A stretch of 64,000 nucleotides of DNA, from contig JAFRUI010000003.1 in NCBI GenBank assembly GCA_017438945.1, forward strand, positions 1 through 64,000, read 5' to 3'. Below are positions 1 to 9,228 of the stretch, one piece after another. Numbering within the stretch: the stretch's first letter is position 1; the number at the start of each line of letters is the position of its first letter. This DNA is from Bacteroidales bacterium (GTDB lineage: Bacteria; Bacteroidota; Bacteroidia; Bacteroidales; WCHB1-69). Position numbers and translations under genes: made by a program. The notes beneath the pieces were generated by a model. It saw nothing but the letters and a program-made list of their open reading frames with translations, did not search any database and had not been told where the DNA came from.

Positions 1-33
1 AATTAAGAATTATGAATTATGAATTATGAATGA
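1..33. repeat. TATGAAT tandem repeat at window edge
   Basis: A seven-base unit of the form GAATTAT is repeated about four times. It belongs to the class of short intergenic word repeats found all along the window. Its reverse complement (ATTCATAATTCAT) is found just upstream of rfbB at 34,008-34,054. Confidence 0.8.
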
Positions 34-71
34 AGGTCGTAAGTCCTCCTATCATTTTTAAAACATAATTC

Positions 72-96
72 CTTGAGCAGCCCCGACAGGGGCAAG
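72..96. other. GCCCC/GGGGC hairpin
   Basis: GCCCC at 80-84 and GGGGC at 89-93 form a 5-bp stem with a GACA loop, and the outer CTTG and CAAG can add pairs. It lies about 30 bases upstream of the aldehyde dehydrogenase start. It could be the terminator of a gene left of the window or a leader structure. No T-run follows, so its role is open. Confidence 0.4.
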
Positions 97-124
97 AGCT
101 TGGTAGTACAATTTACCCCATATT

Positions 125-1543
125 ATGTCATACACCGAAAAAGAAATAGAACAAATCGTCGCGGCCCAGCGAAAATTCTTCCGCACGGGTGCGACGCTGC
201 CTGTCAAATGGCGGATACAACAGCTTAAGAAACTGAAAGCGGCGGTCATCGCGCACGCCACGGAGTTCGAGGACGCGCTCACCGCCGACCTCGGACGGAG
301 TAGGGTGGAGGCCTACCTCTGTGATGTGGGTCCCATCATTGTGGAAATCAACGAGATGCTGCGAGGGTTGCGTCGCTGGGCACGTCCGGAACGGCACTTC
401 AGCGGTCTGATGTGCTTTCCGAGTACCGTCACCAAAGTCTATAAGATGCCCTACGGTGTGTCGTTGGTGATTAGTCCTTTCAATTTCCCGATTCTATTGA
501 CTATCGGGGTGGTGGCGGCGGCGATGTGCGGCGGCAACACTGTGGTGATCAAATCCAGCAGCAAGTCCGCATCCTGCACCGAAGTGCTCAAACGCTTCTT
601 CGCGGAGGTCTTCCCGCCCGAGTACGTCACCCTCATCGACGGCGGTCACGACGTGGCGGACATGTGCCTTGCGCAGCGCTTCGACAAGATCTTCTACACC
701 GGTTCGCCTGCCGTGGGCAAGCACGTGATGGCGGAAGCCGCCAAGAACCTCACGCCCGTGGCGCTGGAGCTGGGTGGCGAGACCGGCAATTGGTGCGTGG
801 TGCGCAAGGATGCTGACCTCAAGGATGCGGCCCGCAAGATTGCCTTCTTCAAGCTCTGCAACGCCGGACAGATCTGCATCAACATCAATCAGATAGCCGT
901 GGCCGAAGAGGTCGCGGAACCCTTCCTGGCGGAACTCAAGAAGGCTTTCACGGCGCAGATCGGCGAGCATCCGGTGACCAATCCCGAATATCCGAAACTC
1001 ATCACAACAGCTGCTTACGACAAATGCGCGGCGCTCGCGGATGAGTACCGTGACCGCATCATCTTCGGTGGCGAGGGGAACCGCGAGACGCAACATTATG
1101 CCCCGACCATCATCTACCCTGTGGATAAGGACGAGCATATCGTGCGGCATGAGCTCTTCTGCCCGCTGTTGCCCGTAGTGCCCTTCAAAGATGCCGAGGT
1201 GGATGCCCTGATGGAGACCATCGCCGACCGTGAGCATCCGTTGGCGATGTATCTGTTTACCAAGGATATGCAATGGGCGAACCGTACCATGCAGACGCAG
1301 CAGTTCGGCGGCGGATGCATCAACGAGGTATGCATCCACATGATGGTGAAGGGCGTGCCGTTCAATGGCGTAGGCCATTCCGGCATGGGCGCCTACCACG
1401 GCGAATGGGGCTTCCGCGAGTTCACGCACCCGCAGACCGTCCTCAAGGGCCGCACCGTCTTCAACCTGCCTTTGCGCGAGCACCCCTACACAGGCAAGGC
1501 CGGCGAATGGAAGATGAAATTGTTGAAATGGTTTGAAAGATAG
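125..1543 (+). CDS. Aldehyde dehydrogenase, class 3 type
   Basis: NAD(P)+-dependent oxidation of an aldehyde to the carboxylic acid. The 472 residues span the complete ALDH fold without a signal peptide, as expected for a cytosolic enzyme of the short fatty-aldehyde/class 3 branch. The general base Glu is Glu215 in LELGGE, and the nucleophile is Cys251 in NAGQICI. The usual PFNFP motif is near residue 118. The ATG at 125 is the first good start; no TAnnTTTG box is visible in the 124 bases before it. The cation transporter starts 7 bases after the stop, so the two are probably cotranscribed. The substrate cannot be told from sequence. Confidence 0.9.
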   Translation: MSYTEKEIEQIVAAQRKFFRTGATLPVKWRIQQLKKLKAAVIAHATEFEDALTADLGRSRVEAYLCDVGPIIVEINEMLRGLRRWARPERHFSGLMCFPSTVTKVYKMPYGVSLVISPFNFPILLTIGVVAAAMCGGNTVVIKSSSKSASCTEVLKRFFAEVFPPEYVTLIDGGHDVADMCLAQRFDKIFYTGSPAVGKHVMAEAAKNLTPVALELGGETGNWCVVRKDADLKDAARKIAFFKLCNAGQICININQIAVAEEVAEPFLAELKKAFTAQIGEHPVTNPEYPKLITTAAYDKCAALADEYRDRIIFGGEGNRETQHYAPTIIYPVDKDEHIVRHELFCPLLPVVPFKDAEVDALMETIADREHPLAMYLFTKDMQWANRTMQTQQFGGGCINEVCIHMMVKGVPFNGVGHSGMGAYHGEWGFREFTHPQTVLKGRTVFNLPLREHPYTGKAGEWKMKLLKWFER

Positions 1544-1550
1544 GGCCATT

Positions 1551-2444
1551 ATGAATCGCGAAAAGGAAATTTACAAAGTCACCCTCGTGGGCAGTGCGGG
1601 CAATGTCGCGCTGATGGCCTTCAAGTTCGTGGCTGGCATCCTGGGACACAGCGCCGCCATGGTGGCTGATGCGGTGCATTCGCTGTCGGATTTCGTCACC
1701 GACCTCATCGTCATCTGCTTCGTGCGGGTCAGCGCGAAGCCGCAGGACGAGTCACACGACTACGGCCACGGCAAGTTCGAGACAATGGCCTCCTTTTTCG
1801 TGGGATTGGCGCTGACCGCCGCCGCCATCGGCGTCATCGTTTCCGGTGCGTTGAAATTCGTTGACTGGCTGCGCGGGGAACAACTGCCCGCCCCCGGAAG
1901 ACTGGCACTTTGGGCGGCCTTTATCTCTATTGTAGTCAAGGAGTTGCTCTACCAATATACGGCGAGGGCCGGTAAACGTTTGGACTCGCAGGCCGTGGTG
2001 GCCAACGCTTGGCACCACCGCAGCGACGCCCTCTCCTCCATCGGGGCGGCCATCGGCATCGGCGGGGCCATCCTGCTCGGCGACCGCTGGACCGTGCTCG
2101 ACCCGCTGGCCTCCATTGTGGTCGGTGCGATGTTGGTGAAGGTGGCCGTGAATGTGCTCAATGGCAGTATGAACGAGCTGACGGAATGTTCTTTACCCGC
2201 TGAAACAGAACACGAGATCGAGGAGATCATCCGTTCCTGTCCGGATGTTTGCGAACCGCATAATCTGCGTACCCGCAAGATAGGCAACCGTATTGCCATC
2301 GAAGCGCACATTCGCATGGATGGAAATACCACCCTTAACGTCGCACACGACCGTGCCACCGACATTGAGAATCGCCTCAAGGAACGTTTTGGGACGCAAA
2401 CGCATGTCACGCTTCACATGGAACCTACGAAAAATAGCAGTTAA
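1551..2444 (+). CDS. Cation diffusion facilitator family transporter
   Basis: Inner-membrane proton antiporter exporting divalent metal (Zn, Fe, Mn or similar). The protein of about 297 residues has the CDF pattern: an N-terminal helix with HSAAMVADAVHSLSD and a later helix with HHRSDALSS, the two metal-site segments of the YiiP/MMT1 type. A cytosolic C-terminal domain of about 85 residues follows (from NELTE). I place the start at the ATG at 1551 because it fits the spacing after the preceding stop; an in-frame TTG at 1533 would overlap the aldehyde dehydrogenase. Metal specificity is not readable here. Confidence 0.92.
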   Translation: MNREKEIYKVTLVGSAGNVALMAFKFVAGILGHSAAMVADAVHSLSDFVTDLIVICFVRVSAKPQDESHDYGHGKFETMASFFVGLALTAAAIGVIVSGALKFVDWLRGEQLPAPGRLALWAAFISIVVKELLYQYTARAGKRLDSQAVVANAWHHRSDALSSIGAAIGIGGAILLGDRWTVLDPLASIVVGAMLVKVAVNVLNGSMNELTECSLPAETEHEIEEIIRSCPDVCEPHNLRTRKIGNRIAIEAHIRMDGNTTLNVAHDRATDIENRLKERFGTQTHVTLHMEPTKNSS

Positions 2445-2474
2445 ATCACAAAAGAACAATCAATCCCTAATGTT

Positions 2475-4826
2475 ATGAAAAAAAATATCCTCCTCCTCAC
2501 GCTGATGATCATCAGCATGTCAATCTCGGCGCAGAAGCCGAAACCTCTTACCATCACCCCCAACACGCACTTCGTACAGCTTCCGGAAGAAATCTATTGG
2601 GTCTCCGATTTGGAAGATGGCGTTTGGACGGTGAAAAGCGATGACGGATACGCTTTCTTCCTCGACGATGGACGGAAACTTTTTGACTTTGAGTGGACGT
2701 GCAATGGCAACCGCAACCCGCAAATGTTAGGCGGTGCCGTGGTGATGACCAAGAAATCGGGCTCTTATCCAAAACCACAGTGCATTCTTTACCGCGACGG
2801 TGGCGTGAAGGAGCTTCCGTTGGAATGGAGCGGCGCAGCCACCAATTTCGTGGATGGCGTGGCACTCATCGGCACGGGAAAATCGTATATTTACATCAAT
2901 GTCAACGGTCAGCGGGTCTATGGCAACCTCGTTTCCGTGCCCGAACGCTTTGACGGCAAGAACCATACGGTGCCGCCGTTGCGGGAGGGGCTGCGTGCTT
3001 ACAGGAGCGTGAACACCAGCGGTTACGGCGACAAATGGGGCTACATTGATGACAAAGGCACGGTTGTGATTCCCGCCCGTTTCGACAAGTGCCGCTCCTT
3101 CAGCGAAGGATATGCCTTGGTGCAGGAAGGTAGATCCATCTATTTCATTGACAAGAAAGGCAATAAGGCCATTTCGTTGGAGAAGGTTGATGCGGAAGAC
3201 CTTATGTGGGGCGATGTGGGTGATGTGCGGAACGGTTATTTTCTGGTGGCCGGTCATGAGCGCACCTACTACAACACCAAGGGCGAAAAGGCGTTCAGTT
3301 CCGGCGGAGCAACATGGTTCTACAACGGGTACGCCTTTTGCGCGATGCCCAAGTATTTCGAGGTGAACCGTGTGATTGACGTGAATTTTGACGTGGTGGG
3401 TTACATTCCCAGTGTCCATTCCTCTTGGGACGATGACGGCTGCAGGCCTGTGTTTTCTCCTGTGGGTGTGGCTACTGTGGAGCACAACCGCGTGATTGCT
3501 CCCGACGGAACGACTCTCATCCAACATAGAGCCAATTCCCCGAAGCGGAAACTCCCCAATAACTACGGCATCGGTGATTTCAGCGCCTCGGGTTATGCCC
3601 AGGCCTGGCTCGATAACTTCCGCGACCGTTACAAGGGGTTCATCAACTTGAATGGCGAATTTGTCATTATCTATGAATGGAACCGCAACTTGGGGGCTGT
3701 TGTGAGGGATGAAAACAACCCTCCCATACCTTGTAAGAATCCGCCATGTAAAGTCGGTGACGAACCCTGTACGGGGTGTGACACTATCCCTATCACACCT
3801 GAACCCACCGAACCGATAGGCCCGATAACGGTTACGCGGCACGAATACACCGTCACCGTCACCGCTGTCCCGGCTGACGGTGGTACGGTGAGCGGCGGCG
3901 GCAAATACTTGTTAGGAGCCGAAGTGCCACTTGGCGCCACCCCGAACAAAGGATGGTCGCTGGTGAAGTGGGAATGTACGACCCCCGGCTACTACAACCG
4001 AAAGCTGCCCGCCGGTGTACGAATCGATGGCCGCGATCTCTCCTTTGTGGCCAAATTTAAGGAAAAGCCCCCGAAGGATACCATTGACTCCGTGAGACAC
4101 ACCGGCTGCTACTGCGCCCACCAGACTGGCGTGGAATATGAAGCCGCTAACGTGGAATACGATGTCTATATGCAGATGAACGCGGACAGCGGCATCAGCA
4201 CACCTTACGGAGAGCACACCCAAGGGTTACTCACCTGCATCATGGACCCCAACAAGCCGCTCGTCTATGAAGACGAATACGGGAAAGACATCGGAATTTC
4301 GTACAAGGTCTTTTTCGTGCCGATGAAGATTTCGGGTGTCATCAACGAAAAGGACGGGAAGCACTACCTGGTGCTTGACGGAGGCCAGTTCATGGCAAGC
4401 GACATCGAGTTCACCGGAGCTGGCGAACTCGTGCTGGGGTTTGCCAATGGTATCTTGAAATATGAAGGCACTATCGCCACGCTTTCTCAAGGCCGGTACC
4501 GTCTTGAGATGCTGGACTATGACGAGAGTACTGGCGAGTGCACCTTCGGTGATCTCTACCGTTTTCATCTCGTAAACGGCTGGGTGTTAGCGGACGACTT
4601 CCAGTGGTCGGAATCGATAACCTTCTATGGGAGCAAGGCCGTGAGCAACGCCATCACCGGAACCCTGTTTAAGGGGGCACGGATGAAGCTATGCGAGCCG
4701 CGTGAGGTGGACTTTATCCCGCCAGAGGGCTGGATCAAGAAGGGCAAAGAACACTTCGATCTGATGCTTCGAGAGCAGATGCAAACATTGATCACTGATT
4801 GGGAGATATTCTTCTCGAACGAATAG
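2475..4826 (+). CDS. Secreted WG-repeat protein with InlB-B-like repeat
   Basis: Unknown function, 783 residues. A Sec signal peptide (KKNILLLTLMIISMSISAQ) is followed by a region of about 370 residues with WG-type repeats, seen as DKWGYIDDKGTVVIPARFD and FIDKKGNKAI. Next comes a proline/cysteine-rich linker with five Cys (CKNPPC, CTGC), then a segment EYTVTVTAVPADGG...GWSLVKWEC that looks like the divergent InlB B-repeat, and a C-terminal domain of about 250 residues I do not recognise. It is likely periplasmic or at the cell surface. No C-terminal sorting domain of the Por type is obvious. It stands alone between the CDF gene and ffh. Confidence 0.75.
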   Translation: MKKNILLLTLMIISMSISAQKPKPLTITPNTHFVQLPEEIYWVSDLEDGVWTVKSDDGYAFFLDDGRKLFDFEWTCNGNRNPQMLGGAVVMTKKSGSYPKPQCILYRDGGVKELPLEWSGAATNFVDGVALIGTGKSYIYINVNGQRVYGNLVSVPERFDGKNHTVPPLREGLRAYRSVNTSGYGDKWGYIDDKGTVVIPARFDKCRSFSEGYALVQEGRSIYFIDKKGNKAISLEKVDAEDLMWGDVGDVRNGYFLVAGHERTYYNTKGEKAFSSGGATWFYNGYAFCAMPKYFEVNRVIDVNFDVVGYIPSVHSSWDDDGCRPVFSPVGVATVEHNRVIAPDGTTLIQHRANSPKRKLPNNYGIGDFSASGYAQAWLDNFRDRYKGFINLNGEFVIIYEWNRNLGAVVRDENNPPIPCKNPPCKVGDEPCTGCDTIPITPEPTEPIGPITVTRHEYTVTVTAVPADGGTVSGGGKYLLGAEVPLGATPNKGWSLVKWECTTPGYYNRKLPAGVRIDGRDLSFVAKFKEKPPKDTIDSVRHTGCYCAHQTGVEYEAANVEYDVYMQMNADSGISTPYGEHTQGLLTCIMDPNKPLVYEDEYGKDIGISYKVFFVPMKISGVINEKDGKHYLVLDGGQFMASDIEFTGAGELVLGFANGILKYEGTIATLSQGRYRLEMLDYDESTGECTFGDLYRFHLVNGWVLADDFQWSESITFYGSKAVSNAITGTLFKGARMKLCEPREVDFIPPEGWIKKGKEHFDLMLREQMQTLITDWEIFFSNE

Positions 4827-4939
4827 TCGGCGAATTTTACGAATTCTGCGAATAAAGAGACGGGGGCTCTTCCTTTGAGAGGGCGGGAAATATCCTTGAA
4901 GGGACGGGCTACGGCGCGTTCTTGCAAGGGGCAAATCTC

Positions 4940-4973
4940 TTGTCCGTTCATATTCGGAATTTACGTATCTTTG
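4940..4973 (+). promoter_or_regulatory. Bacteroidota promoter of ffh
   Basis: A TATCTTTG box lies at 4966-4973, matching the TAnnTTTG -7 consensus, with TTG at 4940-4942 as a loose -33 element. It sits about 64 bases upstream of the ffh ATG. Confidence 0.7.
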
Positions 4974-5000
4974 CCGCCGCGTTCCGCAAGGACGCAATAC

Positions 5001-5036
5001 CCCTTAAACTCTAAACCCTAAACCCATAAACCGAAT
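5001..5036. repeat. CTAAACC/CATAAACC leader repeat
   Basis: The ffh leader holds repeats of CTAAACCCTAAACCCATAAACC type running right up to the start codon. The C-rich orientation is the same as the CCCATAACC repeats before gpmA, panD and the DUF2461 gene. Confidence 0.7.
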
Positions 5037-6377
5037 ATGTTTGAAAGTTTATCCGACAGATTAGAACGCTCGTTTAAGATATTGAAAGGCCAGGGAAGGA
5101 TCACCGAGATCAACGTGGCCGAGACCACCAAGGAGATCCGCAAGGCGCTCATTGACGCCGATGTGAGCTATGCCATCGCCAAGGAATTCACTAATAGCGT
5201 GAAGGAAAAGGCTATTGGTATGAACGTCATCAACGCCGTGTCGCCCAACCAGTTGATGGTGAAGATCACTTACGACGAACTGATTGCGCTCATGGGCAAC
5301 CAGGCGGTCGATATCAACCTCAAGGGCTCACCTGCCATCATCCTGATGGCCGGTCTGCAGGGTTCCGGTAAGACCACCCACAGTGCGAAGCTTGCCAACC
5401 TTCTGAAAACGAAACGCGGTAAGAAACCCTTGCTGGCTGCTTGTGACGTCTATCGTCCTGCCGCTATTGACCAACTGCAGGTGCTCGGGCAACAGGTGGG
5501 CGTCGAAGTCTATACTGAACCCGACAACAAAAAACCTGTTGAGATCGCCAAGAATGCTGTCCGTCATGCCAAAGACTATGGCTATGATGTGGTCATTATC
5601 GATACCGCTGGCCGTCTTGCCGTGGATGAGGAGATGATGAACGAGATCTCCAACATCAAGGAAGCTGTAAATCCGCAGGAAATCCTCTTCGTGGTGGATG
5701 CCATGACCGGTCAGGATGCCGTGAACACGGCCAAAGCTTTCAACGACCGCCTCAACTTCGACGGTGTCATCCTCACCAAACTCGATGGCGATACCCGTGG
5801 CGGTGCCGCACTTACTGTCCGTAAGGTAACCGGCAAGCCCATCAAGTTTGTCGGTATGGGCGAGAAGATGGAAGCTCTCGACGTGTTCCACCCGGAACGT
5901 ATGGCAGAGCGTATCCTCGGCATGGGAGACATCCGTTCCTTCGTGGAGCGTGCGCAAGAGCAGTTCGACGACGAGGAAGCCGCCAAACTCTCCAAAAAGC
6001 TGGCTAAGAACCAGTTCGACTTCAACGACTTCAACCAACAGATCCAGCAGATCAAGAAGATGGGCAATGTGAAGGATCTTATGGGCATGATTCCCGGTAT
6101 GGGCAAGATGATACGCAATATGGATATCGACGACAACGTCTTCAAGAGTGTGGAGGTGATGATCCAGTCGATGACGCCCGAGGAACGTGCCAACCCCGAC
6201 ATTATCAATGGTTCTCGCCGCAAACGTATCGCACGCGGTTCCGGTCGTGATATTCAGGATGTTAACCGCCTCATCAAGCAGTTCGACGACATCCGCAAGG
6301 TGATGAAGGCCGTGAACAACGGTTCTGGCAAAACTAGAGGAATGATGCGTGCCATGAATGCCCGCGGAAGAAGATAA
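5037..6377 (+). CDS. ffh: Signal recognition particle GTPase Ffh
   Basis: GTPase subunit of the signal recognition particle. It binds 4.5S RNA and nascent signal sequences and delivers ribosomes to FtsY at the inner membrane. The 446 residues show the N domain, the G domain with GLQGSGKTT, DTAGRLAVD and TKLDGDTRGG, and the methionine-rich M domain with MGMIPGMGKM and the RNA-binding SRRKRIARGSG segment. It has its own promoter. msrA follows after 8 bases and is probably in the same transcript. Length and motifs are normal for the family. Confidence 0.98.
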   Translation: MFESLSDRLERSFKILKGQGRITEINVAETTKEIRKALIDADVSYAIAKEFTNSVKEKAIGMNVINAVSPNQLMVKITYDELIALMGNQAVDINLKGSPAIILMAGLQGSGKTTHSAKLANLLKTKRGKKPLLAACDVYRPAAIDQLQVLGQQVGVEVYTEPDNKKPVEIAKNAVRHAKDYGYDVVIIDTAGRLAVDEEMMNEISNIKEAVNPQEILFVVDAMTGQDAVNTAKAFNDRLNFDGVILTKLDGDTRGGAALTVRKVTGKPIKFVGMGEKMEALDVFHPERMAERILGMGDIRSFVERAQEQFDDEEAAKLSKKLAKNQFDFNDFNQQIQQIKKMGNVKDLMGMIPGMGKMIRNMDIDDNVFKSVEVMIQSMTPEERANPDIINGSRRKRIARGSGRDIQDVNRLIKQFDDIRKVMKAVNNGSGKTRGMMRAMNARGRR

Positions 6378-6385
6378 CAGTCACT

Positions 6386-6892
6386 ATGAAAGAGATTTAT
6401 CTGGCTGGCGGCTGCTTTTGGGGCACCGAGCATTACTTTAAGCAAATTGACGGAGTGCTGGAGACGGAAACCGGTTTCGCCAACGGCAACACCGATAACC
6501 CGACCTACGAGGAGGTCTATACCGATACCACTGGCTACGCGGAAACGGTGAGGGTGGCTTATGACGAAACAAAGGTTAGTCTGGAATTCCTTATCGACAT
6601 GTTTTTCCATGCCATCGATCCGACGTTGCTCAACCGCCAAGGACACGACGAGGGCACGCGCTACCGTACGGGTGTGTATTACACAGACGAGACGGAACTT
6701 CCAGTGATCAAACGCATCTTCGATGAAAAACAGAAGTTGTACGATCAGCCGATCGTGACGGAGATTGCGCCGCTGCGCAACTTCTTCTCCGCCGACGAGT
6801 ACCATCAGGACTATCTGGACAAGCACCCCGACGGCTATTGTCATCTGCCTGTCGAACTCTTCGAATTCGCCCGCAAATCCTCCCACCGCTAA
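6386..6892 (+). CDS. msrA: Peptide-methionine (S)-S-oxide reductase MsrA
   Basis: Repairs oxidised methionine in proteins using thioredoxin. The 168-residue protein starts with the diagnostic GGCFWGTEHYF motif holding the catalytic Cys10, and contains the conserved Y/D-rich core (EEVYTDTTGYAETV, LDKHPDGYCHLP). There is no signal peptide and no fused MsrB domain. The gene lies 8 bases after ffh and is followed by a strong hairpin shared with gpmA. Confidence 0.97.
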   Translation: MKEIYLAGGCFWGTEHYFKQIDGVLETETGFANGNTDNPTYEEVYTDTTGYAETVRVAYDETKVSLEFLIDMFFHAIDPTLLNRQGHDEGTRYRTGVYYTDETELPVIKRIFDEKQKLYDQPIVTEIAPLRNFFSADEYHQDYLDKHPDGYCHLPVELFEFARKSSHR

Positions 6893-6913
6893 CCTTCTAA
6901 CCTTAAACATAAA

Positions 6914-6947
6914 CAAAGCCCCGAAAGATTCATCTCCCGGGGCTTTG
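6914..6947. terminator. Bidirectional terminator between msrA and gpmA
   Basis: CAAAGCCCCG at 6914-6923 pairs with CGGGGCTTTG at 6938-6947, a perfect 10-bp stem with a 14-base loop. A/T runs on both flanks of the stem let it end transcription from both convergent genes. Confidence 0.85.
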
Positions 6948-6973
6948 CTCATTTATGTCTCTGCAATGCAATT

Positions 6974-7726
6974 TTACGCCTTTGTCTGGTTTGCGACGCC
7001 GTCCTGCTTGGCCTTCAGTTCCTCGTCGGAGAGACCGAGGTAGCGGTCGCTGATGACCTGCATCTCACTGTCCAATTCCAGAAGGTAGGGCACACCGGTG
7101 GGGATGTTTAACTTCACAATCTCCTCATTCGACATGTTCTTCATGAACTTGATGATACCGCGGATACTGTTGCCGTGTGCCACAACCAGCACCTGTTTGT
7201 ATTGGCGCAGCGATTCCACAATGCTGACGTTCCACAACGGAATGATGCGCTTGGTGGCATCCATCAGCGATTCGGTGGCGGGACGGGCGGCCTTGAATTT
7301 GATGTCTTGGTAGCGGATGTCGAATTTCGGGTGGCGCGGGTCGTCGTCGGCCAACGGCTCAGGCTCCACGTCATAGCTGCGGCGCCACTTGGTGACCTGT
7401 TCTTCGCCGTAAATAGACACGGCCTCCTTCTTGTTCTGTCCTTGCAGCGCACCGTAGTGCTTCTCGTTCAGTCGCCAGGTCTTATATACGGGCAGCCACA
7501 GCCGGTCCATCTCCTCCAACACATAGTTCAGCGTCTTGATGGCGCGTTTCAGGAACGAGGTGTAGGTGTAGCGGATGTCCAATCCCGGTTCGTCACGCAG
7601 AATGCGGCCCGCCTGCTTCGCCTCTTCGATGCCCTGCGGCGTAAGATCCACATCCGTCCATCCCGTGAACTGGTTCGACAGATTCCATTCGCTTTGTCCG
7701 TGTCTTATCAATATGAGTTTGTACAT
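6974..7726 (-). CDS. gpmA: 2,3-BPG-dependent phosphoglycerate mutase
   Basis: Interconverts 3- and 2-phosphoglycerate in glycolysis. The 250 residues contain the N-terminal phospho-histidine motif LIRHGQSEWN (His9), the long GpmA-specific insert NEKHYGALQG, and the second catalytic His in AHGNSIRG. Length matches the dPGM family. It is convergent with msrA. Its leader is made of CCCATAACC repeats ending a few bases before the start codon, with no recognisable -7 box close by, so it may also be read from panD. Confidence 0.97.
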   Translation of the reverse strand: MYKLILIRHGQSEWNLSNQFTGWTDVDLTPQGIEEAKQAGRILRDEPGLDIRYTYTSFLKRAIKTLNYVLEEMDRLWLPVYKTWRLNEKHYGALQGQNKKEAVSIYGEEQVTKWRRSYDVEPEPLADDDPRHPKFDIRYQDIKFKAARPATESLMDATKRIIPLWNVSIVESLRQYKQVLVVAHGNSIRGIIKFMKNMSNEEIVKLNIPTGVPYLLELDSEMQVISDRYLGLSDEELKAKQDGVANQTKA

Positions 7727-7738
7727 TCTTTCTTTTAT

Positions 7739-7897
7739 AATGGTTATGGGTTATGGGTTATGGGTTATGGGTTATTGAAGCTTGGGGTTAGTGAATTGTG
7801 ATTAGTGAATTGTGATTGGTCAAAAGTCATTAGTCTAAGTCTAAGTTTATGTCTAAGTCAAAGTCATAGTTTAAAAGCTAATAGCCAACAGCTAAAA
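7739..7897. repeat. Composite intergenic word repeats (panD-gpmA)
   Basis: Four repeat classes in tandem. In the direction of gpmA they are: GCTTTTAGCTGTTGGC words right after the panD stop; GACTTAGAC words; CAATTCACTAATCAC words; and CCCATAACC words touching the gpmA leader. Every class recurs elsewhere in the window with the same polarity relative to the nearest gene. Confidence 0.85.
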
Positions 7898-7898
7898 G

Positions 7899-8243
7899 CT
7901 AAAGTTTGTTTTCCCCGTTCGGGAACACAATCGTCGGCTTGAAGCGTTTCGCCTCTTCGAAGTCCATGGAGGCGTAGGAGATGATGACCACGACGTCGCC
8001 GACGGCGGCTTTGCGGGCGGCGGGACCGTTCAGACAGATCACGCCGGAGTCTTTCGCCCCTTTGATGACGTAGGTTTCCAAACGCTCTCCGTTGTTGACG
8101 TTCAGTACCTGCACTTTCTCGTTCTCGATCATGTTGGCGGCCTCCATCAGCGTCTCGTCGATGGTGATGCTGCCCACGTAGTTCAGATTCGCCTCCGTGA
8201 CGGTGGCCTTGTGTATTTTCGATTTCAGGACTTCTATGTTCAT
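7899..8243 (-). CDS. panD: Aspartate 1-decarboxylase precursor
   Basis: Makes beta-alanine from aspartate for pantothenate. The 114-residue proenzyme has the self-cleavage site Gly24-Ser25 in NYVGSITID, which yields the pyruvoyl group at Ser25, and the following NNGER and GDVVIIISY-like core ([13 protein letters not shown]). It lies 61 bases downstream of panC on the same strand, so panC-panD probably form an operon. panB is 11.6 kb away on the other strand. Confidence 0.97.
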   Translation of the reverse strand: MNIEVLKSKIHKATVTEANLNYVGSITIDETLMEAANMIENEKVQVLNVNNGERLETYVIKGAKDSGVICLNGPAARKAAVGDVVVIISYASMDFEEAKRFKPTIVFPNGENKL

Positions 8244-8246
8244 TTT

Positions 8247-8304
8247 ATAATGGTTATGGGTTATAGGTTATTGGTTATTGAAGCTAATAGCCAACAGCCA
8301 AAAA
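8247..8304. repeat. Word repeats between panC and panD
   Basis: Read in the gene direction, GGCTGTTGGCTATTAGC follows the panC stop and ATAACCTATAACCCATAACC precedes the panD start. Both orientations obey the polarity seen in the rest of the window. Confidence 0.8.
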
Positions 8305-9135
8305 CTATCTATACTTAATATTGTCGATGAGTCGCACCGGTCCGACATATACCGTGATGAACCCCATCACGCCGTTCGGGTTGTCGAGCGTGTCGGTGGT
8401 GAGGAGGGTCTTGGCATCGGCGATTTCGAAGTAGTCGAGTTGGAACTCGGGGATCTTGGCGATTTCCGATTCCACGAACTGTTGGATTTCCGGTACGCTC
8501 TTGCACTGCTTGGATGCTTCGAGGATGCGGTGGATGTTGGCGGCGGTCTCGAACTCGTGGGTCGAGAGACGGCGGTTGCGGGAGCTCATGGCCAGACCGT
8601 TGGGCTCGCGTACGATAGGGCAGGGGACAATTTCGGCAAGGATGCGGCACTGGGCGCACATCTCGCGGATGACGGCAATCTGCTGGTAGTCTTTCTCCCC
8701 GAAGTAAGCCTTGTGCGGACGTACCCATTCGAGCAGGCGGCGCACGATGACGCCCACACCGTTGAAATGTCCCGGGCGGGCGGCGCCTTCCATCACGTTG
8801 GCCACGGTGCCGAAGTCATAAACCTCGGTGGGCGCGACGGGGAAGACTTCCTCCACAGAGGGCGCAAAAACGTAGTCGGCAAGGTCGCCAATCAGCTTCA
8901 CGTCAGCCTCCAAGGTGCGAGGATACTTCTCCAAGTCCTCGGCATTGTTGAACTGCACGGGATTCACGAAGATGGAGCAGAACACCACATCGTTTTCCTC
9001 GTGTGCGCGGCGGATGAGCGAGAGATGCCCCTCGTGGAGAGCACCCATGGTCGGCACCATACCGATGGTCTTGCCGGCGGCACGCTCGCGCACAGCAATG
9101 TCCATCAACTTCTCAACAGTTTTGATGATTTCCAT
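8305..9135 (-). CDS. panC: Pantothenate synthetase
   Basis: ATP-dependent condensation of pantoate and beta-alanine in the cytosol. The 276 residues carry the nucleotide-binding GTMGALHEGHLSL motif (HIGH-like HEGH), PVQFNNAEDL for pantoate binding, GEKDYQQ, and the SSRNRRLS segment that corresponds to the KMSKS loop. Length is typical. It is preceded by a TACCTTTG promoter box and followed by panD. The leader just before the ATG resembles that of the DRTGG gene (10,194). Confidence 0.97.
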   Translation of the reverse strand: MEIIKTVEKLMDIAVRERAAGKTIGMVPTMGALHEGHLSLIRRAHEENDVVFCSIFVNPVQFNNAEDLEKYPRTLEADVKLIGDLADYVFAPSVEEVFPVAPTEVYDFGTVANVMEGAARPGHFNGVGVIVRRLLEWVRPHKAYFGEKDYQQIAVIREMCAQCRILAEIVPCPIVREPNGLAMSSRNRRLSTHEFETAANIHRILEASKQCKSVPEIQQFVESEIAKIPEFQLDYFEIADAKTLLTTDTLDNPNGVMGFITVYVGPVRLIDNIKYR

Positions 9136-9190
9136 ATTGGTTTAAAATTCAATTACTTACAAAAGAATAATTCTTTGCGGAAAGCGGTCG

Positions 9191-9198
9191 CAAAGGTA
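9191..9198 (-). promoter_or_regulatory. -7 box upstream of panC
   Basis: On the minus strand the sequence reads TACCTTTG, fitting TAnnTTTG, 55 bases upstream of the panC start. A run of A's precedes it. Confidence 0.65.
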
Positions 9199-9228
9199 TA
9201 TTTTTTTTTGACATGTATGAACCTGTTA

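Noticed and set aside
494-1549. 351-codon frame antisense to the aldehyde dehydrogenase
   Set aside because: Shadow of a real gene; no family features, and the sense strand has intact catalytic motifs.
5008-5032. CCCTAAA units resembling a telomere repeat
   Set aside because: Only two or three imperfect units inside a gene leader; part of the C-rich word-repeat class.
7739-7780. Repeat block considered as a CRISPR array
   Set aside because: Units are contiguous 7-mers without spacers, and no cas genes are present.
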